A stretch of 10,679 bases of DNA, from positions 5,061-15,739 of the forward strand of contig DORE01000129.1 in assembly GCA_003514305.1 (NCBI GenBank), in the 5' to 3' direction. The notes beneath the pieces were generated by a model that was given only the letters and a program-made list of their open reading frames with translations, was not told the DNA's origin and did no database searches. Source of the DNA: Gammaproteobacteria bacterium (lineage in GTDB: Bacteria > Pseudomonadota > Gammaproteobacteria > Pseudomonadales > Pseudohongiellaceae). This document shows, in pieces, positions 5,207-10,679 of the stretch (position 1 is its first letter; each line of letters opens with the position of its first letter). The position numbers were made by a program, and so were the translations under genes.

Positions 5207-5767
5207 ATGTCCATAGAGTCACACAGATTAGCCCAAGCGATCTACGTCGAGTCGCCTAATCAAAGCGAGAGACCAGCCGAGGCCAAGATCAGTTTGCTGG
5301 TTATTCACAATATCAGTCTACCGCCGGGAGAATTTGGTAGCGATGCAATATTGCAGCTTTTCTGCAATACACTCAACTTTTCTGCTCATCCTTATTTTTG
5401 CGCTTTGGAAGGATTGCGTGTGTCGGCACACGTGCTGATCCGCAGAAATGGGGACGTCATTCAGTTTGTGCCGTTTAATCGCAAGGCTTGGCATGCTGGG
5501 AAATCGTCATTCGAAGGTCGTGAAGGTTGCAACGATTTCTCGATTGGGGTAGAGCTGGAGGGAACCGATGATGATCCGTTCACCGACGACCAATATGCGG
5601 CCTTAACTGAAATTACTCATGATCTCCTGGCGGCTTACTCGAGTTTGACTGCGGCGCGTATCGTAGGTCATAGTGACATTGCGCCGGGTAGGAAAAGTGA
5701 TCCCGGGCCATGCTTTGATTGGGAGAGATATAGATGCTCTCTTTCCGCTGGGACAACAATACGCTGA
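5207..5767 (+). CDS. ampD: 1,6-anhydro-N-acetylmuramyl-L-alanine amidase
   Basis: AmpD is a cytoplasmic zinc amidase that removes the peptide from 1,6-anhydroMurNAc-peptides during wall recycling, and so lowers the signal that induces AmpC beta-lactamase through AmpR. The protein has 186 residues and matches the short, cytoplasmic AmpD form; no signal peptide is present. Zinc ligands are H34 (LLVIHNISLPPGEFG), H155 (GHSDIAPGRKSDPGP) and D165, with E116 (GVELEGT) and K163 as catalytic residues. SAHVLIRRNGDVIQFVPF (73-90) and AWHAGKS (94-100) are also typical. The ribosome binding site is weak. It is nine bases ahead of ampE, so the two form an operon, divergent from the protease-nadC pair. Confidence 0.97.
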   Translation: MSIESHRLAQAIYVESPNQSERPAEAKISLLVIHNISLPPGEFGSDAILQLFCNTLNFSAHPYFCALEGLRVSAHVLIRRNGDVIQFVPFNRKAWHAGKSSFEGREGCNDFSIGVELEGTDDDPFTDDQYAALTEITHDLLAAYSSLTAARIVGHSDIAPGRKSDPGPCFDWERYRCSLSAGTTIR

Positions 5768-5776
5768 TCCACTCGA

Positions 5777-6721
5777 ATGAAATTTCTGGTTATATTGATT
5801 TGCTTGGTAGTGAATCACCTCCGGTCGGATGATTGCGATCGCTTAGATGATTCCTGGTTCTTTCGCTTGCGGCGATTAACCGATCAGGCTCTTTCTCGCT
5901 TCGAGCGAAAGCGTAAGCTTCCTTGGCTAGTGCCAGTTATCTCTATTTATGCATTTCTGCTCTTGGCGCTATTCATAACGTTACACTTCGTTAGCGATGT
6001 TCTTTACGGGTTTGCGACTATGCTGATTCATATCTGGGTGCTTCTGGTTGCCCTTGATAGAACGCAGCCGAGAAAGCTAGCGAGTGCATTCCTTGTCCGC
6101 TGGCGTGACGGGGATTTTCGAGCTAGCCTTCATTTTCTCCAGGAAGAGGGGCTCATCGCAGAAGGACTTGCCTTCAAATCAGATGCCCAAGTCTTCATCC
6201 ATTTTAAAGAACAGTTTATCTATCGCTGCTTTGAGAAGATTTTTGTCATGTTGTTCAGCTATTTGTTGGCGGGCGCTTTCGGTGTGCTGTTTGCTTATGT
6301 CAGTTATCAACTACGTTACAGTTATAAGGAAAGCCAGCATGCAAAGCGGGAAAAGCTGATTGACGGGATTATTCTTGCGCTGGAGTGGATCCCGGTTCGT
6401 CTGCTGGCTCTGACTTTTTCTCTTGTCGGAAATTTTGTGCTTTGTTTTGACAAATTGAGGCCTCAGCTTTTGGATTTCAGCCAGCGGTCAAGCTCTGCTG
6501 ATCTCTATGTATACGCCACTTGCGCGCTATCTCAGGTGGCTGGGTCCGGGTTAAACATCGGCGAGCCTCGGCCTATAAAGCTTGATCTAATTAGTAAGGG
6601 TAGTGATCGTGTCATTCAGGAAGGCGAGATCGAAGCGCTGCAGGCGCTGCTGGAGCGCAGTCAGACGATCTGGCTTGCAGGTTTGGCGCTGGTCACGTTA
6701 GTGGGCTTACAAGCCTTCTGA
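5777..6721 (+). CDS. ampE: AmpE, inner-membrane modulator of beta-lactamase/recycling signalling
   Basis: AmpE is an inner-membrane protein of unclear biochemical role that accompanies AmpD. The 314-residue protein has an N-terminal hydrophobic segment, paired helices at about 50-70 and 75-93, a soluble region with FKEQFIYRCFEKIF (143-156), a helix at 157-177, the family-typical ALEWIPVRLLALTFSLVGNF (201-220) and a last helix at 297-313. The family's FWF and GP residues near 159-170 are changed here (LFSYLLAGAFG), so it is a somewhat divergent member. It begins nine bases after the ampD stop without a clear ribosome binding site, which suggests coupling with ampD. The gene name rests on position, length and the WIPVRL region. 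Confidence 0.88.
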   Translation: MKFLVILICLVVNHLRSDDCDRLDDSWFFRLRRLTDQALSRFERKRKLPWLVPVISIYAFLLLALFITLHFVSDVLYGFATMLIHIWVLLVALDRTQPRKLASAFLVRWRDGDFRASLHFLQEEGLIAEGLAFKSDAQVFIHFKEQFIYRCFEKIFVMLFSYLLAGAFGVLFAYVSYQLRYSYKESQHAKREKLIDGIILALEWIPVRLLALTFSLVGNFVLCFDKLRPQLLDFSQRSSSADLYVYATCALSQVAGSGLNIGEPRPIKLDLISKGSDRVIQEGEIEALQALLERSQTIWLAGLALVTLVGLQAF

Positions 6722-6748
6722 AGTGTAACTGCGATCGCACTTGAAATT

Positions 6749-6770
6749 GGCTGGGCTATCGGCCGTATTT
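6749..6770 (+). terminator. Possible weak rho-independent terminator behind ampE
   Basis: GGCTG (6749-6753), six-base loop, CGGCC (6760-6764) forms five pairs, one of them G-T, followed by GTATTTTGTAGTTTTTT. The stem is short, so this is only a candidate for the end of the ampDE transcript. Confidence 0.35.
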
Positions 6771-6851
6771 TGTAGTTTTTTGGCGATTTATCGACTATTT
6801 TGTATTCACGTGTCCGCAACGCGTATGTTTTTTCTCTGTAATACATTGATA

Positions 6852-6863
6852 TTTATGCATAAA
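6852..6863. promoter_or_regulatory. 12-base perfect palindrome TTTATGCATAAA
   Basis: TTTATG-CATAAA has no centre gap. It lies 173 bases upstream of the aceE start. It is AT-rich, so chance is possible; it is listed because two further palindromes follow in the same region. Confidence 0.25.
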
Positions 6864-6900
6864 AATGCCAACTGGTATGTCAAGTCTCCGAAACAAAATC

Positions 6901-6915
6901 TGTAGTATTACTACA
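6901..6915. promoter_or_regulatory. 15-base perfect palindrome, candidate HexR-like operator
   Basis: TGTAGTA-T-TACTACA has seven-base arms around one base, 120 bases before the aceE start. As I remember it, the operator of the RpiR-family sugar regulator HexR is close to TGTAATwwwATTACA; the site here differs symmetrically by one base in each arm. HexR controls central carbon genes in several gammaproteobacteria. The regulator is inferred only; a GntR-type regulator is also possible. Confidence 0.5.
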
Positions 6916-6941
6916 TTTATGGGAATCATTCGTGGAAAAGA

Positions 6942-6954
6942 CGGAAAAATTCCG
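6942..6954. promoter_or_regulatory. 13-base inverted repeat upstream of aceE
   Basis: CGGAA-AAA-TTCCG lies 81 bases before the aceE start. The arms are five bases, so chance is plausible, but it falls where a promoter or an early leader would be. Confidence 0.25.
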
Positions 6955-7035
6955 GTAAAGTAAAACGGATTTGTAATTTATTTACATACTATATGGACAT
7001 CGCCAGGAGCCGAAGAAGCACATAGGGTGTAGGAC

Positions 7036-9723
7036 ATGACAAAACAAAACGACGCGAATCCAGAAGAAACCAAAGAGTGGTTGGACGCGCTTCAATCGGT
7101 CGTAGATGAGGAAGGCATTGACAGGGCGCATTTTCTTATCGATAAACTGAACGATACTGCCATTCGCATGGGGCGATATGTCCCAGTCACTTCCGTGGTG
7201 ACTCCATATTGCAACACAATAGCGCCTCTCGATGAAGAACGCATGCCCGGCGACATGTTCATGGAGCGACAAATAAGAGGCATCGTGCGCTGGAATGCGT
7301 TGGCGATGGTGATGCGGGCAAACCAGCGTGACGGCAGTATCGGCGGTCACATCTCAACGTTTGCCTCTGCCGCGACACTATACGATGTTGGATTTAACTA
7401 CTTTTTCAAAGGCCCCAATGAAAAGGACGAGGGAGATCTGATTTATTATCAGGGCCACTCATCCCCTGGCATATATGCGAGGTCTTTTGTTGAAGGTCGA
7501 CTGGATGAGACTCAGCTGGATAATTTCCGCAATGAAGTTCAAGGCAATGGTCTATCTTCTTATCCACATCCTTGGTTGATGCCAGATTACTGGCAGTTCC
7601 CGACTGTTTCTATGGGGCTTGGGCCAATACAGGCTATCTATCAGGCCCACCTAATGAAATACCTTACCAATCGTGGACTACTGGACAACACTAATCGCAA
7701 AATCTGGGCATTTCTGGGCGATGGGGAAATGGATGAACCCGAATCGCTCGGGGCGATTGGCAAGGCAGGACGAGAACGACTGGATAACCTGATTTTTGTG
7801 ATTAACTGCAACTTGCAGCGCCTCGATGGCCCGGTGCGTGGTAATGGCAAAATCATTCAGGAGCTAGAAGGAATCTTCAGAGGTGCTGGCTGGAATGTGA
7901 TCAAAGTTGTTTGGGGAAGGCACTGGGATCAGCTACTGCAGGCGGACAAAGACGGTATTCTCCAGGCGCGGATGGACGAGGTGGTTGACGGTGAATATCA
8001 GAATTACGCCAGCCGGGGTGGGGGCTACACCCGAGAGCATTTCTTCGGGACTGACCCTGAGCTTCTCAAGATGGTAGAGCATCTCTCTGACGAAGGCATT
8101 ATGGCTCTCAACCGAGGTGGCCATGATCCGTATAAAGTCTACGCTGCCTATGCTGAGGCAGTTAAAACGAACGGCAAGCCGACTGTCATTCTCGCCAAAA
8201 CCGTAAAGGGTTATGCTTTTGGTGGAGGCGCGGAAGCTCAGAATGCAACGCACTCGGTGAAGAAGCTGGATATCGAGGCGCTGAAAAAATTCAGGGATCG
8301 TTTTGGTATCCCAATAGACGATGCCAAACTGGATGCAGTGCCATACTATCGTCCAGCTGAGGATAGTCTCGAGTTGCGTTATATGCGGAAGATGCGTGAA
8401 AAACTTGGCGGATCTTTGCCGCAACGTAGACCAGTGGGCCAACCACTGAAAGTTCCATTGCTGGATATCTTTGACGCCCAGTTAAAGGGCAGTGGAGAGC
8501 GTGAGCAGTCCACGACCATGGCTTTCGTAAGGATGTTGAATGCTCTCTGCAAAGATCAGGAGATTGGGGAAAAAGTTGTACCCATCGTGCCAGACGAGGC
8601 GCGGACGTTCGGCATGGAAGGCATGTTTCGGCAAATGGGTATCTACTCTGCGATGGGACAACTGTATGATCCGGCAGACTCCAATCAAGTGATGTATTAC
8701 CGCGAAGATGAAAAAGGTCAGATGTTGGAAGAAGGAATTTCAGAGTCCGGTGCATTCTCTACATGGCTCGCTGCGGCAACTTCCTACAGTACAAACAACT
8801 GCCCCCTCATTCCCTTTTACATTTATTATTCCATGTTCGGCTTTCAGCGTGTTGGGGATCTCAGCTGGGCGGCTGGCGATTCGCAGGCTCGCGGATTCCT
8901 GATTGGTGCAACCGCTGGCAGAACGACGCTGAACGGAGAAGGGCTTCAGCATCAGGACGGCCATAGCCATCTTCTAGCGTCAACCATACCTAATTGCGTA
9001 ACTTATGATCCAACTTACGCCTATGAGTTGGCGGTTATCGTACAAGACGGACTCCGCCGAATGTACCAGGAGCAAGAGTCGGTATATTACTACATCACCA
9101 CAATGAATGAGAATTATGCTCAGCCCGAAATGCCGATGGGCTGCGAGCAGGGGATTGTTAAAGGGATGTATCTACTTGAAGACTGCGGATCGAAGGCTTA
9201 CAAGATTAGCAAACCGATCGGTAAAGATGTGCATCTTCGTCTGTTGGGCAGCGGCACCATTTTGCGGGAAGTTCGAAAGGCCGCAGAAATATTGAGGAAA
9301 GACTACTCAGTGCTTGTTGACGTCTGGAGCGTCACAAGCTACAACGAACTCCGCAGGGAAGCGCTCGTGGTAAGTCGGCAAAACATCCTCAATCCATCCA
9401 AGAGGGCGAAGATTCCCTTTGTCACTGAGCAACTTGGTAAAAAGTCAGGTCCGGTAATTTCCGCTACAGACTATATGAAGCTGTACTCTGATCAGATTCG
9501 GGAATTTGTCCCAGATTCTTATCGTGTATTAGGAACAGACGGTTTTGGTCGCAGCGACAGCCGCGAGCAACTGCGTCATTTTTTTGAGGTAGATGCTAAG
9601 TTTATAGTGCTGGCAGCGCTAAGCGAATTGAAGGCGCTTAATCTGGTCACTGGAAAGCAGCTTACCGATTTCATGAAAGCCAACGGGATTGATCAGAGCA
9701 AGCCTAATCCCGTTTCACACTAG
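7036..9723 (+). CDS. aceE: Pyruvate dehydrogenase E1 component, homodimeric type
   Basis: AceE is the thiamine diphosphate enzyme that decarboxylates pyruvate and reductively acetylates the lipoyl groups of AceF, linking glycolysis to acetyl-CoA. The 895-residue protein is close to the E. coli length (887) and can be followed in register: H105 and H141 near the active site, the ThDP/Mg motif GDGEMDEPES (228-237) ending in NCNLQRLDGPV (257-267), and LQHQDGHSH (637-645), whose H639 matches the E. coli catalytic loop His. VPDEARTFGMEG marks the middle domain. It is the first gene of the operon; AGGGTG at 7024-7029 is the likely ribosome binding site. Upstream palindromes suggest repressor control. 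Its stop TAG lies in the same frame as aceF. Confidence 0.98.
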   Translation: MTKQNDANPEETKEWLDALQSVVDEEGIDRAHFLIDKLNDTAIRMGRYVPVTSVVTPYCNTIAPLDEERMPGDMFMERQIRGIVRWNALAMVMRANQRDGSIGGHISTFASAATLYDVGFNYFFKGPNEKDEGDLIYYQGHSSPGIYARSFVEGRLDETQLDNFRNEVQGNGLSSYPHPWLMPDYWQFPTVSMGLGPIQAIYQAHLMKYLTNRGLLDNTNRKIWAFLGDGEMDEPESLGAIGKAGRERLDNLIFVINCNLQRLDGPVRGNGKIIQELEGIFRGAGWNVIKVVWGRHWDQLLQADKDGILQARMDEVVDGEYQNYASRGGGYTREHFFGTDPELLKMVEHLSDEGIMALNRGGHDPYKVYAAYAEAVKTNGKPTVILAKTVKGYAFGGGAEAQNATHSVKKLDIEALKKFRDRFGIPIDDAKLDAVPYYRPAEDSLELRYMRKMREKLGGSLPQRRPVGQPLKVPLLDIFDAQLKGSGEREQSTTMAFVRMLNALCKDQEIGEKVVPIVPDEARTFGMEGMFRQMGIYSAMGQLYDPADSNQVMYYREDEKGQMLEEGISESGAFSTWLAAATSYSTNNCPLIPFYIYYSMFGFQRVGDLSWAAGDSQARGFLIGATAGRTTLNGEGLQHQDGHSHLLASTIPNCVTYDPTYAYELAVIVQDGLRRMYQEQESVYYYITTMNENYAQPEMPMGCEQGIVKGMYLLEDCGSKAYKISKPIGKDVHLRLLGSGTILREVRKAAEILRKDYSVLVDVWSVTSYNELRREALVVSRQNILNPSKRAKIPFVTEQLGKKSGPVISATDYMKLYSDQIREFVPDSYRVLGTDGFGRSDSREQLRHFFEVDAKFIVLAALSELKALNLVTGKQLTDFMKANGIDQSKPNPVSH

Positions 9724-9752
9724 CTGAAGCTCAAAAGGTATGAACTAGCAGC

Positions 9753-9756
9753 GAGG
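9753..9756 (+). promoter_or_regulatory. Ribosome binding site of aceF
   Basis: GAGG lies nine bases before the TTG at 9766. It supports that unusual start, since no in-frame ATG or GTG lies between the aceE stop and the first lipoyl domain. Confidence 0.5.
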
Positions 9757-9765
9757 ATACAAGGT

Positions 9766-10679
9766 TTGGCGATAGAAAAAATAACAGTACCTGACCTCGG
9801 GGAAGCGAGTGACGTCGAAGTCATCGAATTGTTGGTAACAGTCGGGCAGCAGATTGCTGAAAATGACTCTCTCCTGGTACTGGAGAGCGATAAGGCCGCT
9901 ATGGAGATTCCTGCACCGATGCCCGGAATTGTTAAAAGCATCGCAATCAATCTCGGCGACACGGTGAGCACAGGGGTTGAGATATTGACTCTGGAGATTG
10001 AGAATGACTCTTCAGCAGAGCAAGTGGAAGACATCGTTAAAGAGCAAATCCAAGAGGACTCTCAGTTTGCAGCACCCACTCCGAAGGCTGTAGGCGAGTC
10101 AGGTAGAGCGGAACAGTCTTTTTCGATCGAGTCTGTGGTTACGGTTCCCGATCTTGGGACTGACGATGAAGTGGATGTGATTGAGATTCACGTCAGCGCC
10201 GGAGATCAGCTTCAAGCTGATCAGCCGCTCCTCACTCTAGAATCGGATAAAGCCGCCATGGAGGTTCCTTCACCCCAGGCGGGTCAAGTCCTCGAGTTAC
10301 TTGTGAAAGTGGGTGATAAGGTCAAAACAGGAGCAGAGGTGCTTAAGCTCTCTGCCACCGTTGGCGGTGAAGCGGTGCTGGCGCAAAAAGCGTCCGCCGA
10401 GAGTATTGAAGCTCCTGAGGAAGCCGCTGATGATTCTCGGCCGATTCAAGCATCAGAGCCTCCTCAGTACTCTTTGCATGCTGCGCAGGATGCCTCGGGT
10501 GCGGCTGGGTCGACTAAGGTCTATGCGGGGCCGGCAGTTCGAAAGCTGGCGCGAGAGCTGGGTGTGGATCTGGCGCTGGTGCAGGGTTCTGGCGCTCGGT
10601 CCCGCGTTGTTAAAGAAGATATCCATACCTTTGTCAAATCGCGAATCAATGGCGCGCCGGCAGGGTCGCTGATGGTCGC
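9766..10679 (+). CDS. aceF: Pyruvate dehydrogenase E2 (dihydrolipoamide acetyltransferase), N-terminal part, cut by window edge
   Basis: AceF forms the core of the complex; its lipoyl arms carry acetyl groups from E1 to coenzyme A. The frame from TTG at 9766 reads AIEKITVPDLGEASDVEV after the start, as in E. coli AceF. Two lipoyl domains are visible, with lipoyl lysines K43 in LESDKAAMEIP and K162 in LESDKAAMEVP, separated by a Glu/Ser/Ala-rich linker (about 80-120). A second linker (about 205-250) leads to the E1/E3-binding domain (about 252-294: AGPAVRKLARELGVDL...SRVVKEDI). The acetyltransferase domain would lie beyond the edge; 304 codons are present. Two lipoyl domains is one fewer than in E. 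coli. It is 42 bases behind aceE and in the same frame. Confidence 0.95.
   Translation, partial: MAIEKITVPDLGEASDVEVIELLVTVGQQIAENDSLLVLESDKAAMEIPAPMPGIVKSIAINLGDTVSTGVEILTLEIENDSSAEQVEDIVKEQIQEDSQFAAPTPKAVGESGRAEQSFSIESVVTVPDLGTDDEVDVIEIHVSAGDQLQADQPLLTLESDKAAMEVPSPQAGQVLELLVKVGDKVKTGAEVLKLSATVGGEAVLAQKASAESIEAPEEAADDSRPIQASEPPQYSLHAAQDASGAAGSTKVYAGPAVRKLARELGVDLALVQGSGARSRVVKEDIHTFVKSRINGAPAGSLMV

Larger units (their letters stand above)
6722..7035 (+). promoter_or_regulatory. 314-base control region of the pyruvate dehydrogenase operon
   Basis: No gene is visible; a 61-codon minus-strand frame here runs into ampE and is not convincing. The region is AT-rich and holds a possible ampE terminator (6749-6770) and three perfect palindromes (6852-6863, 6901-6915, 6942-6954), plus a short GAAT-C-ATTC at 6923-6931. 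A clear sigma-70 promoter could not be fixed. AT-rich hexamers around 6983-6992 (TACATACTATAT) are one possible -10. E. coli has aroP and pdhR in this place; neither is here. Confidence 0.6.

Noticed and set aside
6661..6846. 61-codon minus-strand ORF downstream of and overlapping ampE
   Set aside because: It overlaps the ampE 3' end antisense, has no recognisable motif, and its part outside ampE is AT-rich intergenic DNA.
6870..6884. PdhR-like box (CTGGTATGTCAAG) upstream of aceE
   Set aside because: Only a partial match to TTGGTnnnACCAA, with a poor right half.
7641..8970. Minus-strand ORFs up to 169 codons inside aceE
   Set aside because: AceE is unmistakable over the whole stretch; the antisense products show no family features.
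1..10679. CRISPR arrays, transposases, integrases or known defence genes
   Set aside because: No regular repeat-spacer pattern and no such protein motif was seen in any reading frame.

Overview
The window looks like a chromosomal segment of a gammaproteobacterium of moderate GC content. Evidence for this is the homodimeric AceE-type pyruvate dehydrogenase E1, a two-gene aceE-aceF operon, the ampD-ampE pair, and the linkage of nadC and ampD to type IV pilus genes and coaE. As I remember it, Pseudomonas has ampE-ampD-nadC-pilA-pilB-pilC-pilD-coaE and E. coli has coaE-guaC-hofC-hofB-ppdD-nadC-ampD-ampE-aroP-pdhR-aceE-aceF. The window keeps this backbone but with changes. I cannot name the genus.

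Left part (1-1758, minus strand): the first codons of coaE, then pilD (prepilin peptidase), then a 381-base stretch with no clear gene where pilB and pilC would be expected, then a type IV pilin gene. The pilin has lost the conserved glutamate at mature position 5 (lysine here). Taken with the missing pilB/pilC, this suggests the local pilus locus has been cut down while the peptidase, which other secretion systems may also need, remains.

Middle part (1759-3611): an insertion relative to the conserved order. It has a 576-base gene-free region with several perfect inverted repeats, a small exported c-type cytochrome on the plus strand and, convergent to it, a secreted HNH (DUF1524-like) nuclease on the minus strand.

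Right-centre (3612-6721): a translationally coupled pair on the minus strand, a membrane-anchored retropepsin-like aspartic protease followed by nadC (stop and start overlap as TGATG). Divergently on the plus strand lie ampD and ampE, which act in peptidoglycan recycling and beta-lactamase signalling.

Right part (6722-10679): a palindrome-rich control region and then aceE and the N-terminal half of aceF (E1 and E2 of the pyruvate dehydrogenase complex). aceF starts at a TTG codon and is cut by the window edge before its catalytic domain.

Most of the window is ordinary core metabolism. I do not see a clear new defence or mobile system. The points most worth checking are the altered pilin with the missing pilBC, the secreted nuclease in the inserted block, the palindrome cluster ahead of aceE, and the structured gene-free region at 1759-2334.
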